A stretch of 46,862 nt of DNA, taken from positions 1-46,862 of the forward strand of contig JNEU01000654.1 in assembly GCA_000697475.1 (NCBI GenBank), written 5' to 3'. Positions within the stretch are counted from its first letter, which is position 1; every line of letters starts with the position of its first letter. The position numbers were made by a program, and so were the translations under genes. This stretch comes from Lichtheimia corymbifera B2541 (Eukaryota > Mucoromycota > Mucoromycetes > Mucorales > Lichtheimiaceae). This document shows positions 34,508 to 46,755 of the stretch, piece by piece. The notes beneath the pieces are model-generated. The model was not told the origin of the DNA. It ran no database searches and was given only the letters and a program-made list of their open reading frames with translations.

Positions 34508-35383
34508 ATTAGAGATGTTTCCCGCAATATCACGAGAGCTGTCTTGTTATGCAGGGAATGATCATCACAATGATAAATGTTGATTATGGGGTAGTGCACA
34601 GAGAATCATGCACCACCACCTCTACTTTCTTTGTATCATTATTTAAGACAGCAGATAGGTGCAAGAGAGATAGATTATGGGTATTGTAAACTCTAATATC
34701 AAACAAACGAGAAAAGGTTGAGAATCTATCTACAATTACTACAAGCATTACAATGGCTATATTATCCTTTAATTTATACAAGGAATATGGGAGATGGTGA
34801 CAAGGAGTGAGGAGGACGAGGAGAAAACCACCCCCAAATTCTTTTTAAAAGGAACAAACCTCCCACCCCCCAACATGCTGATGCATTCATTCATGCTTTC
34901 CCGACACAATGGAGACCCTATCACAGCAACAACGCTAACAACAACAATGAAGATGAAATGACCTCGTGATAATGCTTGTCAGATGCAAAGAGGGTCGCTG
35001 TAACGAAAAAGAAAATGCAGATGCAAGATGGTCCTGTTCTCAATTGGCTGTAGTTACATTTACTGTTGTTTAAGGAGCTGTTGCTGCTGCTGCTGTTCTT
35101 GCTGTTGCTAGCCTACACATCCATCTCATAGCAATACACACGCACATTTTACATACATCAAGTATCACACCTGTCGAAACCTTGACATATTTGGAAACAA
35201 CATCATAACAGAGAGTGTGTGTATGTATGTATGTATGTGTGTGTGTGTGTGTCTTTGTTGGGAGGAGAAGAAAGAACTATCATATCCTTTTCTCCCTTCC
35301 TCTCCCTTTTCTTTTTTGTTTCCTATCCACCATCTTTTTCTCTTGTTTTGCTTCATTCTTTTTCATTGTCGTCTCTCTCATAA
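34508..35383. other. Divergent spacer with GT microsatellite
   Basis: An 876 bp spacer between the dysferlin-domain gene (-) and the RasGEF gene (+). It has a trinucleotide stretch (TGC-rich, about 35080-35105), a GT repeat and a CT-rich leader just before the RasGEF start. No gene was seen. Confidence 0.5.
35214..35252. repeat. (GT)n / (TATG)n microsatellite
   Basis: A run of GTGT and TATG units in the RasGEF leader region. Confidence 0.85.
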
Positions 35384-38375
35384 ATGCCTGCTGCCGAAAG
35401 TCAGCTAAAGTAATATTATATGCCACTCTTTTGACAGCTTCTTTCATTCACTGACCACCACAGCATATTCTTTATTCTACAGACGACGTTCAAAGTCGCT
35501 TGACGATCTTGCATTGAAATACACCATTGCAGACACAAAAGCCTGGGTGCAATCTGACCCCGATCGCCTGTGCCATTACAATGACATATCAACACCCACT
35601 TCACCCGTGGTGACCTTTGTATCCTCTCCCACTGAAGATCTACCAAAGCGACGACACAGCTCATGTTGTGAGCCTATCAGCAGCAAAGAGTGCCTGAGAT
35701 TAGCAACCATTTATGGATGGGTCACTACAAACACACTGAGCTGCCCGTATGACATGGCAAAGTAAGTAGTGCTTTACAATGCTGTAACCATGGATATCCC
35801 TTTTGACGCGTTCATCACGTGCTCTGTAGGTATTCATCCCGCGATGTTGTGCAGCTAATGCCAGATCCACCCAAATCGCTACAATACCAAAAACGTCGAC
35901 AACCAGCAGCAGCACCCATGTTATATTCTTCTCGATCCTTCACTCAAGACTACCTTGCTTCCAACAAGCTCTCAAAAATGTTCATGCGTAAACGCACTTT
36001 GGATAAACGAAAGCAACGCAGCACACCATCCATTCAACTTTCTTCACCTCCCCTCACATCACCAAAACAACTCGATGGCATCAATACAACCGATATTTAC
36101 GACAATAACGAGCTTACTATCGACACGACTAAAGCCAATAACAATGACAACGTGCCTCTACCAACGCCACCTATCGAGAATGATCCCCATGTATTCGATG
36201 TTCTTTCCAAAGACCTTCCCTGTTTCATTACCTACAATAATCGGGATGATGATACCACGGTGATGACTTCTGCTACAGTGGAAAAGCTTGTTGAAAAGCT
36301 GACAAGTGAAATGGGTAATGTTGGTGTGCCTTGTGAAAGGAAAATCTAGGTGCTAATCAGGATCATAGACTCTGAATTCATGATGGATTTCTTTTTGACC
36401 TATCGCCAATTTCTGTCGTCCATCAAGTTATGCAAGCTTTTGATTCTTCGCTTTCGATGGGCATTACTGGAAAATACGGATGACCGATCATTAGTTCGCA
36501 TACGGTATGGACGAAGAATGCTTTGTAATGTTTGTTTGGTTATTAACTCATTTTCTATATACAGCACGTTTGTGGTGATTCGACACTGGCTGACACATTA
36601 CTGGGATCATGACTTTTCAAAGTCGCGTACATTGAGGTTTATTCTTTCCACCTTTTTATCCGAATTGCGCAGTCATCCCACTATTCTTGGATCACCTCGT
36701 GATGCACGTATCATCAAGAGTCTCAGGAACTTGTTCAAGCGACAACGAAAGCAGAAACAAGAAGACATGCAATCAAGTGATCGAACATCATTGTCCACGA
36801 CGCCTGGGCTTTTTGATACACGACGATCAAGTAACAGCGGGGGCATGATGATTGAGGAACACCGTCGTAAAGATAGTGGTTTCGGCAATATTCAACAGCA
36901 TGGGCGACCGAATAGCACATCCTCCTCCTCATCAACAACCATCTCATCATCACCCTGGGCTACTCGCGTAAGCTCAAGTCTCAAGAGTATCAAACGTTCC
37001 ATGTGGTATCGAGCATCCTCATCTTTAACTACTGCGACATCCGATGAAATCCACTATCCTTCTCCTCAGCCATCCATATCCACTCCTATACCATCACATA
37101 CAACAACAACAACAAAGTCATCCCGTCACCAATCTCATTATTCATATCCGCCTAATCTCACTCCTTCACCATCTCATCGGCTTTTACGGACCTCTCCTTT
37201 GGGCATCGAGCGATTATCAGCTACCATCTTTGGCAGTGATACCAATAACAGCAAGTCCACGTATCGTCCTTTTATTTTACATTATCGCACTGAGACTGTT
37301 GCACAGCAATTTTGCATGATCGAGCGGCAAATGCTCCAATATGTCACGTGGGATGAGCTTGTGGAATTAAGGTGGAAAGATCGACGATCGGGAGCAGCGT
37401 CAAGATCGCCTATTGTGGATGATGGTACAAAGGAGCAATCGGGTGTGGAGCAATTGATTGGCTATTTCAACAGGGTAAGCATAAAGGGATGTGTGTATAT
37501 AGATATGGCAGGCAAAATAACACGAATATGCATAGACATGTCAATGGGTGACTTCAGAAATCGTACAATCTCAATCCTTGGAACTCCGTGTGCGTGTGAT
37601 TGAAAAATACATTCGAATTGCCTTGGTGAGTACATAGTGTCTTGATGATAAAGTATGCATCATGCTGACCTTTATGTATAGAAATGTTATATGCACAGGA
37701 ACTATAGCACGCTCATGCAGATATTGTTGGGCCTTCAATCACCAGCCGTATCAAGATTGGAAAAGACATGGCAACGTGTCAACACATACGAGATGCAAGT
37801 GCTGGACGACCTCAAGGAATTGACCAAACCCTTTCGCAATTGGAAGAATATTCGTGCTGCTATGAGTAAAGCCATTGAAGATATCGCTGAAGCATCCGCC
37901 GTTGAAAGCATTTTAACGCATGCTCATGATGACGATGTTATCCATGCTACAGACGCGCGTGGAAGTATCCCGTTCCTCGGTCTTTATTTATCAGATCTTG
38001 TATTCAATGCCGAGCTACCATCCATCTTGACAACATCTACCAGTAATCAGCAACAGCATGGCAATGACACCTTTAACACGACACAACCTCCTGATGCAGA
38101 CGACGAGTTACGTACACGACTCAGTACCCATTTAGTAAATTATAACAAGTTTAGGATTACAGGTATGTTGATATGAAGGGGGAAGGGAGAAGAAAAAAGA
38201 CCACTCATCACAAAGTTTGTCATTAGCCTCGGTGGTTCGACATGTGTTGGCTTTCCAAGTACTTTCTCGAGCATATGACTTTGACTATCATCCAGATGTA
38301 TTCTCAAAACTTCAACAACTTCAATTCTTGGATAATGCAAAAATTCGTAAAGCAAGTCTATTATGTGAAGAGTAA
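35384..38375 (+). CDS. Ras guanine nucleotide exchange factor (RasGEF_N + RasGEF)
   Basis: It should activate a Ras-type GTPase by GDP/GTP exchange at a membrane. Eight exons (35384-35409, 35483-35761, 35830-36314, 36369-36504, 36565-37474, 37536-37625, 37682-38162, 38227-38375) give 851 residues. The RasGEF_N domain spans about 250-360 (MMDFFLTYRQFLSSIKLCK, VRIRTFVVIRHWLTHYW). A Ser/Thr/Pro-rich linker follows. The catalytic Cdc25 homology domain runs from about 555 to the end (ETVAQQFCMIERQMLQYVTW, WVTSEIVQSQSLELRVRVI, NYSTLMQILLGLQSPAVSRL, IPFLGLYLSDLVF, FRITASVVRHVLAFQ). No SH3 or PH domain is seen, unlike yeast Cdc25. Which GTPase it serves cannot be told. The first exon is 26 nt. All introns are GT-AG. 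The stop is only 48 bp from the convergent COA4 stop. Confidence 0.9.
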
Positions 38376-38423
38376 TAAATGATATCCTCTAATCTGCTGT
38401 GGCTATGCTACACACTATCATCA

Positions 38424-38651
38424 TCATTGCTTCTCTTGCTGTTGTTGGGATTCTCTCAATTCTCGACTGCCGGCATTCTTCGAATTGGCTTGAAAGCATG
38501 CTCGAAACCGCTTCATTTCCTCTGCGCATAATCGCCAATCCTTCTTGTCATAAAAGCAAAGTTGTAAATCCTCGTTCTCTTGTGCACAGCCTGTGCGTTC
38601 AATGCGTGCATTGTAAGGGTCCTCTTCCTCTTCGTCAGGTCGATTCGACAT
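38424..38651 (-). CDS. COA4: Cytochrome c oxidase assembly factor 4 (twin CX9C)
   Basis: A small intermembrane-space protein needed for assembly of cytochrome c oxidase. A single exon gives 75 residues. The twin CX9C pattern is perfect: CAQENEDLQLC and CAEEMKRFRAC, joined by the short linker FYDKKDWRL. The CHCH helical hairpin would be oxidised by Mia40 for import. DEEEEDPYNARIERTG before the first cysteine is typical of Coa4. The ATG at 38651 (MSNRPDEEEED) is preferred over an in-frame upstream ATG at 38771, which would add a basic low-complexity stretch not found in the family. No intron, unlike all other confident genes here. The gene lies between the convergent RasGEF and the Ca2+-ATPase, 208 bp from the latter. 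Confidence 0.92.
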   Translation of the reverse strand: MSNRPDEEEEDPYNARIERTGCAQENEDLQLCFYDKKDWRLCAEEMKRFRACFQANSKNAGSRELRESQQQQEKQ

Positions 38652-38859
38652 TTGGGGGTGTGTGGTGTTACAGCAAAAAGAAAAAGGAAACGTCGGATAC
38701 CATTGTTGTAACATGGCATTAATCCCTCTCCCTCCCTTACGCTGCTGACTTTTTTTCACACGTGATGTCAATGTTCAATGGTCGTCGGGAATACACATAC
38801 GTTTATGCAATTTGTACCACTTTATGGATAAAATGAGTGTGATGTATGAAACATGCTAT

Positions 38860-41800
38860 TTACAAACTATAATGAGGATCGCCATTGATTAAAGCATAGG
38901 CAGCAGCAGCATCTTCTTCTTCTACACGAGATCTCTTCTTTTCTCTTACAAGCTCGAAAGCATAATCCATGGCCGATTCCCATCGAAGGCGAGCATACGA
39001 CACGGTGTGTTTGAACTCTTCATCGTTGTTGCCATTGATCCAAAACCATGGTATATCGGGTGGCAAGAGGCGAATGAGTATACCTGCAGGAATGGAAAGC
39101 GATCCTATGGCCACTGTGCAAATCCACTGATTCATGCTCAATGGCACCGTCTTGAAAGCTAAACCACCATACTGAATGATTAAACATTGCCCAACAATCA
39201 CAAAGGCTTGAATGGCCAAGAACAAGTAGTCATGTGCAATGCCACGTAAAATATTGAGTTGATCGTCAATGCGTCTACACAAATAAAATGTTGCATCAGC
39301 CTCTTGTAGTCTTTTTTGTTGTTGTTGTTGTTGCCTTGCTGCCTTACCTGCAATTGAGCTCATTGAACACTTGCATAAACACAAAAACATTGAAAACCAT
39401 GGTGCGTAACACCTTGCGATCTTGGCTGAGTGAGCTATCAAGCCCAAATATGGCGGGTCCATGATACATGAGAAGCAAGTTGATAGCAATTTGAAACGTG
39501 GCTTGACCAAGAATCATGCGAGTCATACGCCAATTAATCAATCCAGAATGTTTGCAAAGAGGCTTTCGTTTCACCAGCTCATCTGATAAAGGTTCAGTGG
39601 CCAATGCCAAGGCAGCAAATGTATCCATAATCATATTGACCCACAACAATTGTACGGCACTGAGGATGCTTTCAGATGTCTCGGATGCAGTGGCACTCAC
39701 AAAGGATAACACCACAGCAGCAATATTGACCGTCAACTGGAATGTTAAAAACTTGCGTACACCATCATTGACCGCACGTCCCCATTTTAAGGCTTGAAGG
39801 ATTGAATTAAAGTTGTCATCCATAAGAATAATGTCAGACGCTTCTTTGGCAACCTCGGTGCCGGTAACGCCCATAGCAAATCCCACATTCGCCAATTTTA
39901 GTGCAGGACCATCGTTACAGCCATCACCTACAATGGCCACGACTTCGTCGAGTTGCTGCAAACGAGTAACGACAAGCGTCTTTTGGGATATATATGTACA
40001 CATATGAGATGTTGTCTGTGTTAATGGGTGTTGCTAAATGCTTACCTTATCAATAGGCGAAGAACGAGCCAAAACTTGAAGACGAGGGATGATACGGAAT
40101 TGGTCATCAATACTAAGAGCACGGAATTCGGGACCTGTCATGGCAATGCCACCAACCGTTAGGATGCCACTTTCTTTCGCAATAGCTTTGGCTGTCTCAA
40201 TATTGTCTCCTGTGATCTGCAGGTGGTGTCAACAATGAACAAAGCACATAAAATGGCATCCTCCATACCATGCGTATAAATACACCAGCACGTTGAAAGG
40301 CTTGCACTGATTCAACGACGCCTTCACGTAATGGGTCTTGGATTCCAACAATACCCAGCAACACCAGGTCCTCAAGTGGGGGATCATCAGTATGAAAACC
40401 TATTCCTTGGTCAGCTCTCTGCGCTATACGTACGCCTCATGTAATGCATTAAATACCTTGATACGTCTTTTTGTTCACATCACGGTAAGCTAATGCCAAC
40501 GTACGCAGAGATCGTTGGGAGTATTGATTCACAAGAAGCTGGTATTGGGTACGTGTTTCCCCTGACAATGGCTGAATCTTGCCACGTGCATCAATAAAAT
40601 GAGAGCAGAGCTGGACGATCGTTTCTGCTGCACCTGTTACCTGGGCGTGTTAATGCATGATAATAAAGAGGAATGGTTGCCATCATCCTATACCTTTGGT
40701 GTATACGCGGTACTCGTTACGTGTCGAGGAAACCACATTGCATTCTCGCATTTGAATTACAGTTGTCATGCTCTTGGCTTCTGAATTGAAAGGATAGACT
40801 CCCATGATTTTGCTTGACGCCCTGTAATGATCAAATGTATAAGCACAACGGGCCTCATATTCATTAATCCATCCACTTGCCTGATTTCTTGATAGCTGTA
40901 TCCCAAGCGTTTAATAAATTCCAGCATGGCAGATTCAGTAGTGGATCCCACATAGTTGCCATCTTTTCCTTCAAACGCCGTGGAGTTGAGTGCAATCCCT
41001 TCCACGGCTAACTCCAATGCTACAGGGTGAACGTTATAACGCCAAGCTCCAAATTCAATACGATTGGTAAAATGAAGCTCGGCAAGAGCCGCACTGACAA
41101 CCGTCATCCTATTTTCGGTGAGTGTGCCGGTCTTGTCGGAGCACACCGCTGTTGCATTGCCCATCGTTTCACTATCATTCATCGGTAATAAGTTCCATAT
41201 TTGAAAATGATGATGGAACACCATGTGACCCAAGAGCTTACCATGCTGACAGGTGTCGTACGAGATTATTGTCCTTTAACATTTCCGTGGTTGCGAATGC
41301 CAAAGCAAGGGTCACTGCCATAGGCAATCCTTCAGGTACCTAAAACCATTCATCGCCACCATTATTAGCCATCCTATCGTCAAGGCGACAGCAGTGTAAC
41401 ATTTATCTCTACTTACAGCCACGACAATGACGGTGATGGCTTGAATGACAATACCCACTAGCTCTGTCAGCAGTTCGCGTGTAGAGAGCCAATGGTCTTG
41501 GAGAATACTGAGCACAAGGAGCTTCACGAGAAGAACACTATAGGAAGGGAAAGCACATGCATTAGTGGTGGTGGTGACAACATAAACAAAGCATCACATT
41601 GTCATACCCAAACATCAAGCCTGCTGCTGCAAACCCGCATTTTGCAATTTGGTCTGCCAATACATTTAGCTTGAGTTGTAATGGCGTGTGCTCGGTTTGT
41701 GCATCTCGAAGTAGCTGTTATCAATGCATCAGGTGATTGCTATGTAGGGGATAACAGGTTATTTACACTTACTGCCATGGCTCGCCCATAGAAGCTGTTT

Positions 41801-43092
41801 TCCCCGACTGCAATCACCACCACCTGAAATGCATGATGATGAGATATATTACCAAACAAACAAAAAGATTCGCCGCCGATCCGCGCGCGCTCTCTCTCTC
41901 ACACACCCACCTTTGCAACGCCTTGTAGGATTTTGGATCCACTCAAAATAATACAGTCATCGATCGCGTTCTTTTTGACATGACTCGTTTCGCCTGTGGC
42001 GGTAGATTCGTCACACCGGAGATTATGGCTAAAAGGCAAAAGAAGGGTGTTTGTGTAAGGAGATGGTGGATACATACATCATCCATGGCCTTTTTTTGAC
42101 ATACCCTTCAATGTAAATACAGTCGACGGTAACCATGTCACCCGGTTCTAGAAACAAAACATCCCCCACGACCACCTCATGGATCTGTATTTGTTGCGAG
42201 ATACCACCACGTAGAATCTAATGTTTGTGTACCTGTGGGTTAATATATAGGCTTGGGATCAAAGGTGACACGAGAGCGCATTGGAAGAAAAAAAGTGTGT
42301 AGATAGATGTACGTGCCTTGACTGGCCGATCCTCTTTCTTGGCTGTCAGCTTTCGGAATTGTTTGTTTTTCTCGTAGTCATTGATCGCATCTTATATACA
42401 ACATTCATGTGAACAAAGAAAGTTCTATAATGTGTTTCCCACCCCATATTGCTTACTTGTTATCACAACCACAGCTACTGCCACAATGATCGCAACACCA
42501 TCCACCCTAAATATTGGATCTTGGTCTTTGTGTTTGATCTTTTCTTCAAAAGCGATTCCCCACTTACCATCCTACTTTGGGTTCATCTACAGGGTGATTG
42601 ATCGAGTGATCTTCCCAAATGCCCACCACAAGGGATACCAAAGATGCGATAGAGAGCATGACTATGTTGTACGTATACATGCATAAGCAACTTTGGCGTT
42701 CGTTTAAGGATCAAGTATACGTTACTGAGAGTTTGATCATTATAAGCAGCCCATATCAGAGATAGGATCGTTTGTTCCGGAACACTGGGGGTTTCATTGT
42801 ACCCAAAGGCTTCCTTTCGCTCAATGAACGATTGTCGCTTTTTATCAGGGTCATTGCTATTGTCGTGGTGTATCCCATAATGAGGATCAAAAGATTCGTC
42901 AGGTGCCAATCCCACGGTTGGATCCACTTTTAATGCTTGACAAATGCCCATCATGCCGCCTAATTCAGTCAACAATTTCGGATTATGATTGTCATCCACT
43001 AGCGAGCAAAGCTGGTCGATGGTAACACCGAAATGTTTTTTGCTTGATGGTGTTGACTCGTGTTGCAATAACGGGGTGTCACTGCTAACCAT
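38860..43092 (-). CDS. PMC1: P-type Ca2+-ATPase, PMC1/PMCA type
   Basis: It pumps Ca2+ out of the cytosol, in fungi mainly into the vacuole. Seventeen exons give 1045 residues: 43092-42726, 42661-42568, 42506-42457, 42390-42317, 42217-42105, 42028-41911, 41823-41773, 41714-41608, 41537-41417, 41339-41242, 41171-40881, 40821-40694, 40633-40457, 40399-40269, 40216-40046, 39979-39348 and 39274-38860. Motifs: ATGET (243-247, family usually TGES), PEGLP (367-371), [14 protein letters not shown] with phosphorylated Asp410, KGAAETIV, DPLREG, ITGDN and [11 protein letters not shown]. The P2B-type membrane segments follow. There is no clear C-terminal calmodulin-binding extension. Two introns are GC-AG: 42316-42218 (donor GCACGT) and 40880-40822 (donor GCAAGT). 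The family call is certain; plasma membrane versus vacuole cannot be decided. Confidence 0.93.
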
Positions 43093-43351
43093 GCTGTGTA
43101 TGCTGTTATATATATACAAGTGAAAAGAGAGCAACAAATAAAAAAAAAAAGAGAGAGAGAGAGAGAGGAAGAAAGGAAAAGAAAAGAGAGAAATAATAAC
43201 AGCAGCAGTAGTTAGTTCCCGGGTAATCTAACGACCCTTCTTCAAAACAGGAACGTTTCATGTCAATCGGTTACACGAATGGTAAATCAGCCTTTAGCAC
43301 ATGGGACGCTAGTTAAGATGCATATTTTATTATCTACAAGGAATAATCATG
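43093..43351. other. Short spacer with GA microsatellite
   Basis: A 259 bp spacer between the Ca2+-ATPase start and the CFT2 stop. It contains a purine-rich run with a GA repeat near 43150-43195 and the CFT2 poly(A) signal. Confidence 0.6.
43326..43331 (-). terminator. Poly(A) signal AATAAA of CFT2
   Basis: On the - strand AATAAA lies about 20 nt after the CFT2 stop codon. Confidence 0.5.
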
Positions 43352-46068
43352 TTACAAGATAGCATGCTGAGAATACAATAGGGATCGAATCTTGTAATAG
43401 TCAGGTGATAAGAGGCCTTCGACAAGTAATTGACCTGTGCCCGTTTTTCGTACAGCCACTCGATCATTGCATACGAGAACACCTTCGCCTTTGAATTCAG
43501 CCGAGATGCCTTCATTTTGTAGTATCCGCTTGAATTCACTTAATCGAATATCGCCCACAAATACTGATGGTTCCCACTTGGATGGCTTTTCTGATGTATC
43601 AACGTCCAATGATGGTGTTGTAGAATCGGATGGGAAATGAATACGTCCAGAGACACGTGCAAGCTCGTAATCATCCAACTATGGTGTAGAGGTCAGTATC
43701 ATTGCGTTTCCTTACTCTCATAATAATATATACATACTTTGGAAAATTGAAGCGAGCTCACAAGTGCATCCGTCAACTTTACGCGATAAATGTTGGTAGC
43801 AGCAGATACATTAAGGACTTCGCCAATGGATGGTGTAAAGACTTCTTTGGTGAAATGATCCATGTTGCGACATGCTTGTGCCAGTTCTTGAGTAGGGCCT
43901 TGCAAGCCGTGTACGATGATCTACAATGAAAAAGTAAGCAACATGCCAGACTCCATCATTACTGCTTTGGTTACTTGCCAGTTTACGAGGAGCAATTTGT
44001 GGTAAAATCGTTTTCATTGACCTGCCATCCGACAAGCCCTCCAAATCCACATAGCGCAGCTGACAATCAATAGACACGTCCTCTTCGTTTGTGATATACT
44101 TCATAGGTTGCTCCACTTTGCCAGGTAATAATGGCTCATCAATCGCCATAGGATCGCTTTTGGAAAAGTTGGCACCAGCTTCCTTGTTCTTTTCTGCATC
44201 CTCAAGTTGCATACGATCCAAATCAGATGCCTTTAGATAATGCTCAGGTTGAATCGCTTCACCGTAATCATCGATCTTTTTGCGGCGTTCAAGGTAAGGG
44301 AACATGCGATAGCTTTGTGCTTGCTTGAAGAAACCACCTGACCGTCCTTGATCACGCACGTATAAATCAAATTGGCCTCCCAACAACAAATCTTCCATGG
44401 CATCATCCGCTTCATCCATATCAGATTCATCCGACTCGTCTTCTTCCATAATGGTCTTGGATCGAGCAATCATTGCAGCATGTGCAGCATCCCTTTCAGC
44501 CTTTTCGCGTTGTCGTTGTTCAAATTCAGCTAATTCTTCACCTTCAAGTGGTACACGTCGATAGACCGTCAAGTGTAAAGATGCATGATAATCAATGGAC
44601 GGCTTTATGGGCTCTCTTTGACTGCGTTGTTGTTCTGCTGGATAAAGTGCATTCGTACGTGTGTTCCATTCATCGTATAATTGTCGAGCCAATGAGCCAG
44701 GTGAGGAGCGATCCGTTAAGATCAGGGTATTCTTGGCATTTGCTGTATCAGCTGATGATTCATCGCTATGTCCCATCCAACGCAGGAACAAGTCGCGTGC
44801 AAATCCCGTTTCTAAGCTTGTATTGCTTGCAATCACCACCTTGGGTCCGGCATAATTATCCAAATCCTCCAACTTGTGACACAATCGCAAATATTTAAAG
44901 TCGAATGGATTCTCTCGCGTTTGTGAAAAGTGTTGTGTAAGGTCGTCTCCCATCCATTCAAGCATACTTTTGGCGAAATGCACAGTGTGATAGCTCGTGT
45001 TGGTGACCATAATCAATGGATAGTTGAGGTGCTTTTGGATCCAATGCTGATCGAGCAAGTACGATAATTCGAGTACACGTGCTGAGGAATCGGTAGGAAG
45101 GAGAACAGAGCCACCTGCACTTAATGTGCTAGAAATAGTATCTAGTGTGATCCGTTAGCTACCTATAGCTTGACATCATGATGCATTGATCCATACCAAA
45201 TAAAGCAGCGTATCGTTCCTTTCGTGGTGGATGGACCACTGCTGCGTTAAGAGCATCAGTAATCATCAAGGAAGGACGCGTAAGTGCATCAAGGACCATT
45301 CCGCTCGAATGAAGTACTGTGCCATCCAAATGACTATCATTTGTCAACATATGAGTACTATATCTACTTGTACACACCATCGAGACTTTTTACCTTTCTT
45401 TTCGATGATTGAAATCCACGGCATAAACGATCTCATCGGTATCCTGTTTGATCTTCCAAATGGTACCACCAATCGTGTGCGCTGCAGCATAGGCGGTAAT
45501 GGTGATGCCCTGACATTTGCCTAGCGACAATCCATGTATATGTGAGACACACACCCAGGGTCGTCCATCCATTGACAAGATGTGCCTTCTTCTTACCAGA
45601 TAAAGCGTAAGGCTGTGAATATCGCAAGGATGTGATCTTTTCAAAGGCTTCATCAATGCTTTCAAGTGAAAACGTCTTGAATTCCATCTCGTTGGTTTTG
45701 GATTGATGCAAGTCGTACATGCACATTTTGCCCATATTGACGACGGGAAGGGTTGCATAGACTGGACAGGTCATACCGAGTTGACTTCGTGCATAAGGTA
45801 ACGCTCCAAGGTGGTTCAGGTCGCAATGCGAGATCAATACCGCGTCGATTTGCTTGGCAACTCTAATGGTAGAGTAAACTTGTCAGTGTGTGTTATGAAA
45901 TGGGCTCATAGGATCTTACTTTTTCAGATTCGCCAAATCATCTGTATCAAAGGTATCCGACCAACCACAATCCAAGAGGATCTTGACTTCATCGATTTCA
46001 AGCAAGTAGCATAATGGGTTCTCGTTCTTGGCACCGGATATCGGCGTGAACTTGATATAGCTTGTCAT
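43352..46068 (-). CDS. CFT2: Cleavage and polyadenylation factor subunit CFT2 / CPSF100
   Basis: A subunit of the nuclear complex that cleaves and polyadenylates pre-mRNA; it pairs with the nuclease Ysh1/CPSF73. Seven exons (46068-45920, 45862-45597, 45520-45394, 45333-45197, 45141-43979, 43920-43738, 43678-43352) give 783 residues. The N-terminus [21 protein letters not shown] and ILLDCGWSD are conserved. The metallo-beta-lactamase metal motif is degenerate ([14 protein letters not shown] instead of HxHxDH), as in all CPSF100 proteins, so it is non-catalytic. The beta-CASP part holds [21 protein letters not shown] and [19 protein letters not shown]. An acidic insert ([15 protein letters not shown]) precedes the C-terminal domain. 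Exon 5 joins exon 6 only through a GC-AG intron (donor GCAAGT at 43978), giving PRKL-IIVHG. Start and length fit the family. Confidence 0.94.
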
Positions 46069-46111
46069 AGAAGGTCAGTGTCGGTGAAGAAGGAAGAAAA
46101 CGGGATGTCAA

Positions 46112-46136
46112 CCAAGAGAGAGAGAGAGAGAGAGAG
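46112..46136. repeat. (GA)n microsatellite
   Basis: An uninterrupted run of GA units about 50 bp upstream of the CFT2 start codon. Confidence 0.85.
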
Positions 46137-46686
46137 GAGAGAGGAAGAAAGCGGAGTGGTGGTGGTCACAGCATAGATAGAGTACAATGATCTACATATT
46201 GGACTTGCAATTGCTTAATAGTACGTCGTCTTTAATAGGATTGGCGCGTCTTTATGACCCATTTACTCATGCACAGGTTCATACATAGGTGTATACCTTT
46301 CTTGTACTCTATCTATTGTCGGTATTTCAATAAATGTACAGAAGTAGTATACAAAGAAAAGGGGAGGTACAAGTGATGGTAATGGGAATAGCAAGTAAAG
46401 AAAGTCAATATAGAAGGGCCAGCAAGAGGATGGGAAGGAGTACAGCCAAAGGATTGGATTGGTCATAATGAAATGTTGTTAGTATTCATAATAAACTTAA
46501 TCCTTCATTGTCAACTTACCTATGTAAGGATGGACGAGGCTTCTCCCGAAGGTACAACGCCATATACAGCAAGTGACGCACAAACCCAGGATAATCAGCA
46601 TGATATGTTGAATGTTTACATGAGACAAGATTCACATAACAGCTGACTGGCGAATGCACGTTGGATATCCATAAAAAAACGCAAAG

Positions 46687-46755
46687 AGATGGCACAAAGC
46701 AAGAGATAGCACAAGGCGAGAAGTGGCACAAGGCAAGAGATATGGCACACAAGGC
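46687..46755. repeat. Imperfect 17 bp tandem repeat, four units
   Basis: Four copies of a unit like AGATGGCACAAGGCAAG follow each other: starts at 46687, 46704, 46721 and 46738. Copies differ at one to four positions and the last has a small insertion. It lies in non-coding sequence near the window end. Confidence 0.75.

Noticed and set aside
38652..38771. Upstream in-frame ATG extending COA4 by 40 residues
   Set aside because: The extension is low-complexity and basic and is not a feature of Coa4; the ATG at 38651 gives the normal family start.
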